Origin: Agrobacterium genomosp. 13 str. CFBP 6927
Lineage (GTDB): Bacteria; Pseudomonadota; Alphaproteobacteria; Rhizobiales; Rhizobiaceae
Direction of reading: 5' to 3'
Length of the DNA stretch: 64,000 nt
Assembly: GCA_900012615.1 (NCBI GenBank)
Contig: LT009756.1
Span: 1,422,427 to 1,486,426 of the forward strand
Of this stretch, positions 17,006 to 26,823 are shown one piece after another. Positions within the stretch are counted from its first letter, which is position 1. The number at the start of each line of letters is the position of its first letter. Made by a program: the position numbers and the translations under genes. The notes beneath the pieces were generated by a model that was given only the letters and a program-made list of their open reading frames with translations, did not search any database and was not told the DNA's origin.

Positions 17006-17170
17006 TCATTGCCCGGGCGTCGTCGCCGGCGGCAGCAAAGACCCCTCGCCCGAGGGAACAGCAGGGATCTGCTGGTTCGAATCGAAAAGCGTCAGGCTGA
17101 GGACGATTGCAACAAGCACCAGCAACAGCGCCACGAAGAGAATTCCGGATTTATCCATGCGTCTGCTCAT
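17006..17170 (-). CDS. Small single-span membrane protein (54 aa)
   Basis: ATG 17170 or ATG 17158 (four codons later, giving MDKSGILFVA). A single hydrophobic segment (ILFVALLLVLVAIVLSLTLF) is followed by a short Pro-rich tail ending PPATTPGQ. The reading frame has a sensible membrane-protein pattern and a proper stop at 17006. It lies just upstream of tRNA-Ser on the same strand. Unknown function; real-gene status is inferred from the N-in hydrophobic pattern only. Confidence 0.5.
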   Translation of the reverse strand: MSRRMDKSGILFVALLLVLVAIVLSLTLFDSNQQIPAVPSGEGSLLPPATTPGQ

Positions 17171-17410
17171 GTCCGGTTATGTTAGGGTCGAATATGTGCA
17201 ATTCGAGGCAACATCAAGAATCGGGCAACCTGCGGGTGGATTGTCGGTTTGCTTGGCACGTTTTGCAACTGCAAACGGAGAAAGCATTCGGGCGAACAAA
17301 TACCGGCCCAAAGCCTGTCTTCCACCCATTGAGCAAAATTTATGCGCCAGCGTACTGTTTGGGACGGAAGTGGCCTATCGCGTCAGCAATATTGTCGCTT
17401 ATATAATCAC

Positions 17411-17480
17411 ATCGCTCCCGGGCATTGCCCAACTTTCCCCGAGCGATCAACCTGCCCCGCTCCTTTGCGGGGCTTTTTTC
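17411..17480 (+). ncRNA. Candidate trans-acting sRNA, suhB/alpha-r8 (MmgR)-like
   Basis: A perfect TATAAT (17402-17407) precedes a transcript of about 70 bases with two hairpins. The 5' arm ATCGCTC (17411-17417) pairs with GAGCGAT (17441-17447). A strong terminator follows: CCCCGC / GCGGGG with T6. The single-stranded part contains ACTTTCCCC. I recall this architecture and sequence from the suhB (MmgR, alpha-r8) small RNAs of Rhizobiales, which act with Hfq and influence storage granules; that assignment is from memory. It does not overlap a credible protein gene. Confidence 0.65.
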
Positions 17481-17557
17481 TTTGATAGCGATTAAAAATT
17501 AGGACCGTCGGTGAAAGGTTGGGCGTACAGAAAACGCCTCCTGGCCGGTTCGGCGGG

Positions 17558-17785
17558 TCAGACGCCGATACTGGGTCCACCATCACCGTGCCGCCCGCCA
17601 CCCCTTAGAATATCCTCGAAAAGGTTCAGCAACGCCGGAGGCAATGTCTCGGACAGTTCGGCAATGATGTCGTTGGCGCGATTATAGGAATAGATGGCGC
17701 ACAGCGTCAGCACCAGAAGCACGATCCACGGCCAGATCGGTTTACGCCTCTGCGGCGTCCCGTTCGGTTGTTGCGGTATGGTCAT
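17558..17785 (-). CDS. Small membrane protein of unknown function (75 aa)
   Basis: A Pro/Arg-rich start (MTIPQQPNGTPQRRKPIWPW) leads into one membrane span (IVLLVLTLCAIYSYN) and a soluble tail of about 40 residues with SETLPPALLNLFEDILRGGG. ATG 17785 lies 15 bases after the stop of the zinc-ribbon-like gene, so both form a small leftward operon. No domain is recognised. Confidence 0.65.
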   Translation of the reverse strand: MTIPQQPNGTPQRRKPIWPWIVLLVLTLCAIYSYNRANDIIAELSETLPPALLNLFEDILRGGGRHGDGGPSIGV

Positions 17786-17800
17786 GCCGGCACCTTCCGT

Positions 17801-18064
17801 TCAGGCCTTCACGCGCGGTTCGCCTCCCGGCGCATAGGCGGTTTTCTGCAGGAAACGGAATATGTTGCCACATTGCGCGCAGCGGATCATGAAATCCGTC
17901 GGGTCGCCCGAAGCGCGCTCGGTCCGAAAACCACGCGGCATTTCATCGACGCGAAAATCGACGTTTGCGCGGCCCTTTTCATCGGATTCCGACACCTCGG
18001 CAAAACCCTGATGGCCACATTTGGAACATTCGAGCTTCCGGGAATATCTGTCACGCGCTGCCAT
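17801..18064 (-). CDS. Zinc-ribbon-like small protein (87 aa)
   Basis: Two CxxC knuckles, LECSKCGHQG at about residue 11 and MIRCAQCGNIFRFL at about residue 60, indicate one structural zinc site. A DFRVDEMPRGFRTE stretch sits between them. ATG 18064 is the natural start (MAARDRYSRK). Upstream of the small membrane protein gene on the same strand and divergent from the next gene. Function unknown; perhaps a small adaptor. Confidence 0.7.
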   Translation of the reverse strand: MAARDRYSRKLECSKCGHQGFAEVSESDEKGRANVDFRVDEMPRGFRTERASGDPTDFMIRCAQCGNIFRFLQKTAYAPGGEPRVKA

Positions 18065-18202
18065 ATGCCGTCCTTTGCTTGCATCTCATCAGGTAGCAGC
18101 GGCAAAACATCATTTCAATGGCGATCGCCGCAGGTTAAAGCTTTGCCCATCTATTTCCACTCGGGAAAACGCGCCCGATGGCAAGAACGAATCTGGAAGC
18201 TC

Positions 18203-18922
18203 ATGCACAACGAAAGACCCCTGCTTTCATCGTCCCTGATGCGGCGCTTCGCGATTAGCGCCGTCATCATTCTCGTTCTCGTCGCCGCACTCAATGTGGG
18301 CATCAAATGGTATGGCGACAGGATTATCCAGGCGACCCATACGACAGCAACCGATGAGGTGCTGATTTCAATCGGCAACGACCGGCTGACGCTTGCGAAA
18401 AACACGCTGCGCGTGCCGTCCGAACGCCAGGATGGCGAGCGCGAGCGGGTCGATCTTTATCTGACATGGCCGGAGCTCAGGGGGTATGAAGACGCCAATC
18501 GCGCTGTCTTTGACGATCCGTCACGGTCAGCAGGCCTGATTTACGTCCAGCTGTCGCAAAGCACGATGTCGGAGGATATGTCAGGCCGTTTCGGGCCGAT
18601 TTATTCCCGGCTGACGGAAGGAGATCCGGTGCAGTTGAAGCACGGCCTGATGCTGCATCGCCTGCGCGCCGATTCCGGTTACGGCAAGGAAGTCATATTG
18701 ACAGGCCGACGTGAAGGCGAAAACGACTATGTGGTCCGCTGCCTCCTGCCGCAGACACCGCGGGAAGCGACGGGCAGCGATTGCCAGAGGGATATCCACG
18801 CCGGTCAGGACCTCAGCCTGTTCTATCGTTTTTCAGCCACCCTGCTGCCGCAATGGGCAAAGCTGGATGCGGATATAAAAGCTTATGTCGAACAGCGCCT
18901 CGTAAAAGACAGAAATCCGTGA
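18203..18922 (+). CDS. Membrane-anchored periplasmic protein of unknown function
   Basis: 239 residues. ATG 18203 with GGAAG upstream is preferred: upstream extension of the frame would run through the divergent gene's start. A short cytosolic N terminus and one span (FAISAVIILVLVAALNVGIK) anchor a ~200-residue periplasmic domain with VLISIGNDRLTLAKNTLRVP and a repeated beta pattern. No catalytic motif is visible. The next gene downstream is a SPOR-domain carboxypeptidase on the same strand, so an envelope role is plausible but not shown. Confidence 0.7.
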   Translation: MHNERPLLSSSLMRRFAISAVIILVLVAALNVGIKWYGDRIIQATHTTATDEVLISIGNDRLTLAKNTLRVPSERQDGERERVDLYLTWPELRGYEDANRAVFDDPSRSAGLIYVQLSQSTMSEDMSGRFGPIYSRLTEGDPVQLKHGLMLHRLRADSGYGKEVILTGRREGENDYVVRCLLPQTPREATGSDCQRDIHAGQDLSLFYRFSATLLPQWAKLDADIKAYVEQRLVKDRNP

Positions 18923-19061
18923 CACGGCACGGAACAGATTGCGGGCGAAAAGTCGCATTTTATGGAAACCGGATACCTTTCATAAACCACTTGGTAACGC
19001 CATCCCGATAAAGTTTCTTCCCGGAGCATTCGGGCGGGGCGTGTCCGAGCGGAACAGAAAT

Positions 19062-20555
19062 ATGCGATTGAAGAGTTCAGCAGTGTTGAAAAGTCTATCC
19101 GGGGCACTTTCGCGCAATGTAGGCGCGGCGTCTTTTGTAAGGTTTGTTGCGTTGACCCTTGCTGCGGCGTTCATAACCGCAACATCCGTGGGGACTGCGC
19201 AGGCAGAGCCGAAATATGCGGGCATCGTCATCGATGCCAAGACCGGCAAGGTTCTCTACGGCGAGGATCCCGACGGTCTGCGTTACCCTGCGTCGCTGAC
19301 AAAGATGATGACGCTTTATCTGACATTCGAAGCGCTGAATACCGGACGTATCTCGCTCGATTCGAAGGTGCCCGTCTCGGCCAATGCCGCCAAGGAGCCG
19401 CCTTCCAAGCTCGGTGTGCGCGCCGGCGGCTCGATCACCGTCGAGCAGGCGATCCTTGCGCTCGTCACCCGCTCCGCGAACGACATGGCAACCGCACTCG
19501 GTGAATATCTCGGCGGTTCGGAAGACCGTTTCGCCCGGATGATGACCGCCAAGGCCCGTGCCCTCGGCATGACCCGTACGACCTATCGCAATGCCAATGG
19601 CCTGCCCAATACGGCGCAGATGACGACGGCACGCGACCAGGCCCGCCTCGGCATCGCCCTTCGCCAGCATTATCCGCAATATTACGGTTATTTCTCCACG
19701 CGTACCTTCAATTTCGGCAAGCAGGTCATCGGCAACCACAATCGTCTCGTCGGAACTGTTAGAGGCGTGGACGGTATCAAGACCGGTTACACCCGCGCTG
19801 CCGGCAGCAACCTTGCGACTTCGGCGCAGCTTGACGGCCGCTCCATCGTGGCCGTTGTTCTTGGTGGACGCTCCAGCGCTGCCCGTGATGCCACCATGCG
19901 CAAGCTTGTTGCCACCTACCTGCCGCAGGCATCGCGTGGCGGTAACAGCAACCTCATCGCACAGACACGGTCCGCACCGGTTGAAGAACCCGTTGCCGTG
20001 GCGGCAGCCGTTCCTTCCGTGGCCGTTGCCGCAACTGCAGCCGGCCTGCCCAATTCTGGCCCTGTGCCGCAGACCCGTTACGAAGAAGCACCGGTTACCG
20101 CCTTCGCAGGCTCCTCTTCCAATGCAGCCGTAAAGGCCATGGAGGCCGCCACCTGGCAGAAGGGCAAGGATCCCATCAATCAGGCGCCCGTCGCACCCGA
20201 TCGCAAGTTGATTACCAACTCGACCAAGGTGGACAATATCGTCACCGCATCGACCGCACCTTCGGTATCGTCTGCCCCTTCGGTCTCCGCAAAGGCAGAG
20301 GTTGCCCAGGGTGGCTGGGTGATCCAGATCGGCGCATCGCCGGATGAAAACTCCGCGCGCGGCCTGTTGCAGAACGCACAGGAAAAGGGCGGCGCCGCCC
20401 TTCGTTCCGCAAAACCCTTCACGGTCGCCTTCAGCAAGGACGGCTCCCAGATTTATCGCGCCCGTTTCGGCGGCTTTGATGGCCAGAACGCTGCGGTGAA
20501 TGCATGCAATGCATTGAAAAAGAAAGGCGTCAGCTGCTGGGCGTCACTCCAGTAA
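19062..20555 (+). CDS. D-alanyl-D-alanine carboxypeptidase with SPOR domain
   Basis: Exported peptidase S11 family protein (497 residues) that trims the terminal D-Ala of peptidoglycan stems. All three active-site motifs are present: PASLTKMM (SxxK), TRSANDMA (SxN) and GIKTGYTRAAG (KTG). A long basic N-terminal segment leads to the signal peptide ending AQAEPKY. A linker of ~130 residues rich in Ala/Pro/Val precedes a C-terminal SPOR domain (GGWVIQIGASPDENSARGLL, ending GVSCWASLQ) that binds denuded septal glycan. Start ATG 19062 follows GGAAC. It contrasts with the degenerate family member at 10872-12038. Confidence 0.93.
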   Translation: MRLKSSAVLKSLSGALSRNVGAASFVRFVALTLAAAFITATSVGTAQAEPKYAGIVIDAKTGKVLYGEDPDGLRYPASLTKMMTLYLTFEALNTGRISLDSKVPVSANAAKEPPSKLGVRAGGSITVEQAILALVTRSANDMATALGEYLGGSEDRFARMMTAKARALGMTRTTYRNANGLPNTAQMTTARDQARLGIALRQHYPQYYGYFSTRTFNFGKQVIGNHNRLVGTVRGVDGIKTGYTRAAGSNLATSAQLDGRSIVAVVLGGRSSAARDATMRKLVATYLPQASRGGNSNLIAQTRSAPVEEPVAVAAAVPSVAVAATAAGLPNSGPVPQTRYEEAPVTAFAGSSSNAAVKAMEAATWQKGKDPINQAPVAPDRKLITNSTKVDNIVTASTAPSVSSAPSVSAKAEVAQGGWVIQIGASPDENSARGLLQNAQEKGGAALRSAKPFTVAFSKDGSQIYRARFGGFDGQNAAVNACNALKKKGVSCWASLQ

Positions 20556-20638
20556 CAGACGTTTCCGCAGGCGGTGGTTCATTGTCGAAACATCGCCTGT
20601 CTCCTCGAATTGTGTAATGTGTAGCGAGGCTTTCCAAG

Positions 20639-20899
20639 ATGGCAGTCAACGAGAATTATTCGGACATTGCGTCTGGCAACGGGCATGGCAGTCTGTCGGT
20701 TCTGCATCCCATTCACGAGGCGGCAATGCGTATCGCCGATCTCGGTCTCAACCGTTCCAAGGCAAAGACGCGCGATCTCGTCAGCTTGCTTCTGTCGCAC
20801 GGCGCCCGCGCCTGGCGCGCCAACCAGCCGGAAGCCAGCATCCACCTTCATGTCGCACGCCGTTCAGGCCGCGCGCCGGTCCATATACGCATTCGCTAA
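20639..20899 (+). CDS. Hypothetical protein (86 aa)
   Basis: ATG 20639 with GAGG upstream. The product is basic with SVLHPIHEAAMRIADLGLNR and ends ARRSGRAPVHIRIR. It is soluble with no motif that I recognise. It lies between the SPOR carboxypeptidase and gyrA and ends in a shared bidirectional terminator, which supports a real transcript. Confidence 0.55.
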   Translation: MAVNENYSDIASGNGHGSLSVLHPIHEAAMRIADLGLNRSKAKTRDLVSLLLSHGARAWRANQPEASIHLHVARRSGRAPVHIRIR

Positions 20900-20925
20900 G
20901 ACCGGACTGCAGACAATATCCAAAT

Positions 20926-20962
20926 AAAAACCCCGCGAAGCTCAGGCTACGCGGGGTTTTCT
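20926..20962. terminator. Bidirectional rho-independent terminator
   Basis: CCCCGCG pairs with CGCGGGG, flanked by A5 on the left and T4 on the right. It separates the convergent hypothetical gene and gyrA. Confidence 0.85.
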
Positions 20963-20994
20963 GTTTATCGGCAGTGAGAGGGAAACGAGGCGGC

Positions 20995-23787
20995 TTACGC
21001 CTCGCTCTCCGGTGCCTCCGGCGTATCCGGCAGATTGTCATCGGCCTCTTCGCCACTGCCGTTTTCGCCTTCATCGTCACCTTCCGGCTCGTTGATGCGC
21101 TCCACGGAAACCACCTTCTCATCCTTGGCGGTCGAGAAGATCGTGACACCCTTGGTCGCACGGCTGGCAATACGGATACCGTTCACGGGTACGCGGATGA
21201 GCTGACCGCCATCGGAAACCAGCATGATCTGATCGCCTTCGTCGACCGGGAAAGCGGCAACGAGTTCGCCGATCTCGGCTGTCTTCGAGGTGTCGGTGGC
21301 GCGGATGCCCTTGCCGCCGCGACCTGATGTGCGGAAATCGTAAGAAGACGAGCGCTTGCCGAAGCCCTTCACGGAAACCGTCAGCACGAATTCTTCGCGC
21401 GCCTTCAGCTCCTGATAACGTTCTTCACTGAGCTCGCCCTCTTCCGTCACTTCCTCGCCAACCAGTGCGATATCATCCTCATCGACGCCAGCGGCGCGCC
21501 GCTCGGTAGCCGAACGCTTGAGGTAGGCGGCGCGCTCCCACGGTTCAGCCTCCACGTGACCCACAATGGTCATGGAGATGATACGGTCGCCTTCGGCCAT
21601 GTTGATGCCACGCACGCCGACGGAGTTACGGCCTGCAAAGACGCGTACATCGTCCACGGGGAAGCGGATGCACTGGCCAAGAGCAGTCGTCAGAAGCACG
21701 TCGTCGCGGTCGGTACAGGTTTCGACGGAGAGGATTTCATCACCCTCTTCATCTAGCTTCATGGCAATCTTGCCATTGCGGTTGACCTGCACGAAATCGC
21801 CGAGCTTGTTGCGGCGAACCGTGCCGCGTGTCGTCGAGAACATCACATCCAGCGTTTCCCAGGTCGTTTCGTCCTCGGGCAACGGCATGATGGTGGTGAT
21901 GCGCTCGCCTGGCTCCAGCGGCAGCATGTTGATGAGGGCCTTGCCCTTGGATTGCGGCGTGCCGATCGGCAGGCGCCAGACCTTTTCCTTGTACACGATA
22001 CCGCGCGAGGAGAAGAACAGCACCGGCGTATGCGTATTCGCAACGAAGAGACGGTTGACGAAATCTTCGTCACGCGTCGCCATGCCGGAACGGCCCTTGC
22101 CGCCGCGACGCTGCGCCCGGTAAGTGGTCAGCGGCACGCGCTTGATGTAGCCGAGATGCGAAACGGTAACGACCATGTCTTCGCGGGCGATGAGATCTTC
22201 ATCGTCCATGTCAGGGCCGCCCTCAACGATCTCGGACCGGCGCGGCGTGCCGAATTCGTCGCGGATGGCGCCAAGCTCGTCCTTGACGATCTGCATGATG
22301 CGCAGGCGCGACGACAGGATTTCGAGATATTCGCTGATTTCCGCGCCGATCTTGTTCAGCTCGTCGCCGATTTCATCGCGGCCGAGCGCGGTGAGGCGGG
22401 CAAGGCGCAATTCGAGAATGGCGCGCGCCTGCTCTTCAGAGAGATTATAGGTACCGTCATCATTGATGCGGTGGCGCGGATCGTCGATCAGACGGATCAG
22501 GCTTTCCACATCCCGCGCCGGCCAGCGCCGCGTCATCAGCTCTTCGCGGGCCGAAGCCGGATCGGGAGCATGACGGATAACGCGGATGACCTCGTCGATA
22601 TTGGCGACCGAAATCGCCAGACCTACCAACACATGTGCACGATCGCGCGCCTTGCGCAGCAGGTACTTGGTGCGGCGGCTGACGACTTCCTCACGGAAGG
22701 AGACGAAAGCGCGCAGCATGTCGAGCAGCGTCATCTGCTCCGGCTTGCCGCCGTTCAGCGCCACCATGTTGCAGCCGAAGGAGGTCTGCAGCGGCGTGTA
22801 GCGATAAAGCTGGTTCAGGATGACATCGGCATTGGCGTCGCGCTTCAGCTCGATGACAACGCGGTAACCCTGACGGTCGGATTCGTCGCGCAGGTCGGAA
22901 ATGCCCTCGATGCGCTTTTCCTTGACCAGTTCGGCCATCTTCTCGATCATCGACGACTTGTTCACCTGATAGGGAACTTCGGTGATGATGATCTGCTCGC
23001 GGTCGCCGCGCATCGGTTCGATGGTCGCACGACCGCGCATGATGACCGAACCGCGGCCCGTCTCGTAAGCCGAGCGGATGCCGGAACGGCCCATGATCAG
23101 CGCGCCGGTCGGGAAATCCGGGCCGGGAATGATCTGCATCAGTTCCGGCAGCTCGATCGCCGGATTTTCGATCAGCGCGATACAGCCGTCGATGACCTCG
23201 GAGAGATTGTGCGGCGGAATATTGGTGGCCATGCCGACGGCGATGCCGCCTGCGCCGTTGACCAGCAGGTTCGGGAACTTGGCCGGAATGACGACCGGTT
23301 CCTGCAGGGTGCCGTCATAGTTGTCGCGGAAATCGACCGTTTCCTTGTCGAGGTCGTCGAGCAGCGAATGCGCGGCCTTTTCGAGGCGGCATTCGGTATA
23401 ACGTTCGGCCGCCGGCGGATCGCCATCGATGGAGCCGAAATTGCCCTGCCCGTCGATCAGCGGCAGACGCAGCGACCAGTCCTGCGCCATACGCGCCAGC
23501 GCATCATAGATCGCCGAATTGCCATGCGGATGGAATTTACCCATCACGTCACCGGTGACGCGGGCGCATTTGACGTATTTCTTGTTCCAGTCGATGCCAA
23601 GTTCGGACATGCCGTAAAGAATACGGCGATGAACCGGCTTCAGACCATCACGGACATCGGGAAGCGCGCGGGAGACGATGACGCTCATGGCGTAATCGAG
23701 ATACGACCGCTGCATTTCCTCCATGATGGAAATCGGTTCAATACCTGGCGGAAGCTTTCCGCCGCCGGGGGGGCTCTGGTCAGTCAA
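20995..23787 (-). CDS. gyrA: DNA gyrase subunit A
   Basis: Breakage-reunion subunit of DNA gyrase, 930 residues. The catalytic tyrosine is Y130 in AAERYTE. The quinolone-determining region reads [20 protein letters not shown], with serine (S91) and aspartate (D95) at the two classic positions, so no common resistance change is seen. The C-terminal beta-pinwheel includes the GyrA box region ([18 protein letters not shown]). The tail is very acidic ([20 protein letters not shown]), as in many alphaproteobacteria. It is transcribed alone, with a shared terminator downstream. Confidence 0.98.
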   Translation of the reverse strand: MTDQSPPGGGKLPPGIEPISIMEEMQRSYLDYAMSVIVSRALPDVRDGLKPVHRRILYGMSELGIDWNKKYVKCARVTGDVMGKFHPHGNSAIYDALARMAQDWSLRLPLIDGQGNFGSIDGDPPAAERYTECRLEKAAHSLLDDLDKETVDFRDNYDGTLQEPVVIPAKFPNLLVNGAGGIAVGMATNIPPHNLSEVIDGCIALIENPAIELPELMQIIPGPDFPTGALIMGRSGIRSAYETGRGSVIMRGRATIEPMRGDREQIIITEVPYQVNKSSMIEKMAELVKEKRIEGISDLRDESDRQGYRVVIELKRDANADVILNQLYRYTPLQTSFGCNMVALNGGKPEQMTLLDMLRAFVSFREEVVSRRTKYLLRKARDRAHVLVGLAISVANIDEVIRVIRHAPDPASAREELMTRRWPARDVESLIRLIDDPRHRINDDGTYNLSEEQARAILELRLARLTALGRDEIGDELNKIGAEISEYLEILSSRLRIMQIVKDELGAIRDEFGTPRRSEIVEGGPDMDDEDLIAREDMVVTVSHLGYIKRVPLTTYRAQRRGGKGRSGMATRDEDFVNRLFVANTHTPVLFFSSRGIVYKEKVWRLPIGTPQSKGKALINMLPLEPGERITTIMPLPEDETTWETLDVMFSTTRGTVRRNKLGDFVQVNRNGKIAMKLDEEGDEILSVETCTDRDDVLLTTALGQCIRFPVDDVRVFAGRNSVGVRGINMAEGDRIISMTIVGHVEAEPWERAAYLKRSATERRAAGVDEDDIALVGEEVTEEGELSEERYQELKAREEFVLTVSVKGFGKRSSSYDFRTSGRGGKGIRATDTSKTAEIGELVAAFPVDEGDQIMLVSDGGQLIRVPVNGIRIASRATKGVTIFSTAKDEKVVSVERINEPEGDDEGENGSGEEADDNLPDTPEAPESEA

Positions 23788-24004
23788 AACGGATCACATT
23801 CTCTGTTAAGAATCGGATGGATTTTTATAGCGGAAACAGCCACGTTAAGCCAATTTCCCGGCGAGTTTTGAACAGTCTTTTGCGTCATTTGCAAGACATA
23901 CACCGCTTTTCGCCATTTCGCTTGGCAAAAGCGCCGCCGCTCCCTTTCAATGCAGGCGCGACTTGCGTAGTCTCACGCACAAAAAGGCAAAAAGCGGGGA
24001 AAAA

Positions 24005-24634
24005 ATGGCCAGCAGCGAAATCCTTATCAACGCGCTTACCACACTACTGGTCACCCTCGATCCGCCCGGTCTCGCGCCCGTATTCCTTGCGCTCACCACC
24101 GGCATGACGCGCGGCCAGCGCAGTCAGGTGGCGCTGCGCGGCTCGCTGATCGCCTTTGGCATTCTCGCCGTCTTCGCCCTGTTCGGTCTTACCATTCTCA
24201 ACCTGCTCGGCATTTCGCTCGGTGCCTTCCGCATCGCCGGCGGCCTGCTGCTGTTCTGGATTTCCTTCGAGATGATTTTCGAGAAACGCCAGGAGCGCAA
24301 GGAAAAGACCTCCGAGATTGCCATCACCAAGGACCACCTGCACAATCTGGCGGTCTTTCCGCTCGCTTTGCCGCTGATTGCCGGGCCGGGCGCCATTTCC
24401 GCCACGGTGCTTTTGGCGGGAACGATGAAGACGACACTCGAAATGGTCGTGCTCATTCTCATCCTCGCTTTCGCCATGGCCCTCGTCTATGCCGTCCTGA
24501 TCGTGTCCGAGCGCATGGACCGCTTTCTCGGCAATACCGGCCGCGCGATCCTCACAAGGTTGCTTGGCGTCCTGCTCGCAGCCCTTTCCGTTCAATTCGT
24601 GGTCGACGGAATAAAATCAGCCTTCGACTTCTAA
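24005..24634 (+). CDS. MarC-family integral membrane protein
   Basis: Six-span inner-membrane protein of 209 residues. The family signature appears as TLDPPGLAPVFLALT in the first span and FPLALPLIAGPGAISA in the fourth, with basic cytosolic residues (FEKRQERKEKTSE) between. ATG 24005 follows a GGGG ribosome site. The function of MarC proteins is not established; older links to antibiotic resistance have not held. It diverges from gyrA. Confidence 0.9.
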   Translation: MASSEILINALTTLLVTLDPPGLAPVFLALTTGMTRGQRSQVALRGSLIAFGILAVFALFGLTILNLLGISLGAFRIAGGLLLFWISFEMIFEKRQERKEKTSEIAITKDHLHNLAVFPLALPLIAGPGAISATVLLAGTMKTTLEMVVLILILAFAMALVYAVLIVSERMDRFLGNTGRAILTRLLGVLLAALSVQFVVDGIKSAFDF

Positions 24635-24764
24635 AGCGACGCCTGCCTTGATCCACGCGCAAGAAAATCCTTCGACCGGTTGGAACTGCGGAAAATCCGT
24701 CCTTTAAATCCGGGGTCAGCCTCGGCTAAAAGACGTGTGTTCTCCGGATTCGAAAGTTTTCTCC

Positions 24765-25913
24765 ATGCGTTCCACGCTGCGCCGCCTCATCCCGGATGCC
24801 GCTCCAGTCAGTCACAGGGAAAGGCTGCGTGCCGCAACCGGCGCCTTTGTCGGCATCCTGCTGACCGGGCTTCTGGGCAGCCTCGCTTTTCGCTTCGACC
24901 CCACCCTGCCCGCCATGATCGCGCCGATGGGGGCTTCGGCGGTGCTTCTCTTCGCCGTGCCCTCCAGCCCGCTGGCGCAACCGTGGTCCATCCTCTGCGG
25001 CAATCTCGTTTCGGCTTTCGTGGGCGTGACGGCGGCGCTTCTCGTCCCGGATGTCTTCCTTGCCAGCGCGCTCGCCATCGGCCTTGCCATTGCCGCCATG
25101 ATGGCGCTGCGCTGCCTGCACCCGCCAAGCGGCGCGGTGGCGTTGACGGCTGTTCTTGGCGGCCCCGCCGTGCACAGCCTCGGTTATGGTTTTCTCCTCT
25201 GGCCCGTCGCCGGAAACTCGCTGATCCTTCTTGCCCTCGCACTCGCCTACAACAATGCCACCGGCCGCGCCTATCCGCACGGTCTGAAGCTGGGAAAGGC
25301 GAGTCATGGCACGGCAGACCCGACGCCGATCCAGAAAATCGGCTTTTCCTCGACCGATCTCGATGAGGTGCTGAAGGAATATGACGAGATTCTGGATATA
25401 GACCGCGACGATCTCGAGACCATCCTGCGCAGGACCGAACTGCGCTCCTGGCGTCGTCGCGCCCTTCATCTCGATTGCGAAAGCATCATGTCACGCGATG
25501 TCGTCGGCGTCGCCCCCGATGATAGCCTGCGCCACGCCCATGCGCTGATGCGCAACCGTCATTTCAAGGCGCTGCCTGTCACCAATGACCGCGCCGAAAT
25601 CGTCGGCATCGTCACCCAGACGGATTTTCTGGAAAAGGCAAGCTGGAGAAACGGCCGTCCCTCCATCGGTTTCCTGCAGCGGCTGCGTCTCATCCTTACA
25701 GGGGCAAGCGCGCCCAACGATACCGTGAAAGACATCATGACATCGCCGGTCAGAACCGTGCGGCCGGAAACCGCAATCGAGGAGGCCATCATCCGCTTTG
25801 CGGAAGAAGGGCTGCATTACCTGCCGGTGATCGACGCCAACGGCAAGATGGTCGGCATTATATCGCAATCCGATGTCATGGTCGCGATGCTGGCGGATAA
25901 GGCTGCGGCATAA
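24765..25913 (+). CDS. HPP-family membrane protein with CBS pair
   Basis: 382 residues. An N-terminal four-span HPP domain carries the family signature LHPPSGAVALTAVLGGPA. A linker of about 70 charged residues (FSSTDLDEVLKEYDEILDID) is followed by two CBS motifs, CESIMSRDVVGVAPDDSL and DIMTSPVRTVRPETAI, which bind adenine nucleotides. HPP proteins have been linked to nitrite transport in plastids and cyanobacteria; a role here is only inference. ATG 24765 is chosen (MRSTLRRL); an in-frame GTG 30 bases upstream is possible and neither has a good ribosome site. Confidence 0.88.
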   Translation: MRSTLRRLIPDAAPVSHRERLRAATGAFVGILLTGLLGSLAFRFDPTLPAMIAPMGASAVLLFAVPSSPLAQPWSILCGNLVSAFVGVTAALLVPDVFLASALAIGLAIAAMMALRCLHPPSGAVALTAVLGGPAVHSLGYGFLLWPVAGNSLILLALALAYNNATGRAYPHGLKLGKASHGTADPTPIQKIGFSSTDLDEVLKEYDEILDIDRDDLETILRRTELRSWRRRALHLDCESIMSRDVVGVAPDDSLRHAHALMRNRHFKALPVTNDRAEIVGIVTQTDFLEKASWRNGRPSIGFLQRLRLILTGASAPNDTVKDIMTSPVRTVRPETAIEEAIIRFAEEGLHYLPVIDANGKMVGIISQSDVMVAMLADKAAA

Positions 25914-25977
25914 ACAGCCGCAACCTCAATGCGGGCGGCAGCTTCGCTACGCCCGCCTTCTCTCATTCGCCGTCCGC

Positions 25978-26517
25978 TCAGAACGGAATATCGTCGTCCA
26001 TGTCGTTGGAGAAGCCGCCGGAGGGCTGGCCGCCGCCACGCGAGGAGCCGCCGCGCGACGACGACTGCTGGTCGTAACCACCACCGTAATTGCCACCGCC
26101 GCCGCTGCCATAATCGCCGCCGCCGAAGTCACCGCCGCCGCTACGGCCACCGCCGCCGCCCTCGCCGCGACCATCAAGCATGGTCAGCGTGGAGTTGAAG
26201 CCCTGCAGCACGATTTCGGTGGAGTAACGGTCGTTACCGGTCTGGTCCTGCCACTTGCGTGTCTGCAACTGGCCTTCGATGTAGAGCTTGGCGCCCTTCT
26301 TCACATATTGCTCGACGACCTTGCACAGGCCTTCGTTGAACACAACGACCGTGTGCCATTCGGTTTTTTCCTTGCGCTCGCCGCTATTGCGGTCCCGCCA
26401 GCTTTCAGAGGTGGCGATGCGCAGGTTGGCAATCGGACGGCCGTCCTGGGTCCGGCGGATTTCGGGATCGGCGCCAACATTTCCGATCAGAATTACCTTG
26501 TTTACGCTACCAGCCAT
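25978..26517 (-). CDS. ssb: Single-stranded DNA-binding protein
   Basis: Binds ssDNA in replication, recombination and repair; 179 residues. The OB fold spans about residues 1-110 ([20 protein letters not shown], then [14 protein letters not shown]). A long Gly/Ser linker follows, and the acidic partner-binding tip is [11 protein letters not shown] 26517 has AGGA upstream; the frame extends 21 codons further but the protein family begins MAGSVNK. It diverges from uvrA across a LexA box, so SOS control is likely. Confidence 0.97.
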   Translation of the reverse strand: MAGSVNKVILIGNVGADPEIRRTQDGRPIANLRIATSESWRDRNSGERKEKTEWHTVVVFNEGLCKVVEQYVKKGAKLYIEGQLQTRKWQDQTGNDRYSTEIVLQGFNSTLTMLDGRGEGGGGGRSGGGDFGGGDYGSGGGGNYGGGYDQQSSSRGGSSRGGGQPSGGFSNDMDDDIPF

Positions 26518-26674
26518 CTCGTCATCCTGTCCGCCAGCCATCATGACCGGCAATTGCATTTCAAAAAATTCGGCACACAATAACCGCCACGGGCATTAAA
26601 AGGCACCGCAACAGGGGAACTATCCACAGCGAATAATCTTGAGCACCCCAAAGGGATATTCGCACTTGCTATTT

Positions 26675-26689
26675 GTTCCTTTTTTGTTC
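26675..26689. promoter_or_regulatory. LexA (SOS) box
   Basis: GTTC-N7-GTTC (GTTC at 26675 and 26686, spacer CTTTTTT) is the direct-repeat operator used by alphaproteobacterial LexA. It sits between ssb and uvrA, both classic SOS genes, and could serve both divergent promoters. Confidence 0.88.
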
Positions 26690-26823
26690 TATTGAATCGT
26701 GAAATTCGAGTCAAGTGAGCCGAAAAGCCGCCGACTATAGGGAATAGACCTCGACACGTCCGGCTGCGTCACTACATAAGGGCGCGCCGCCATCAAGCCT
26801 GTTATTTTTGTCCGAGCTTTGTC

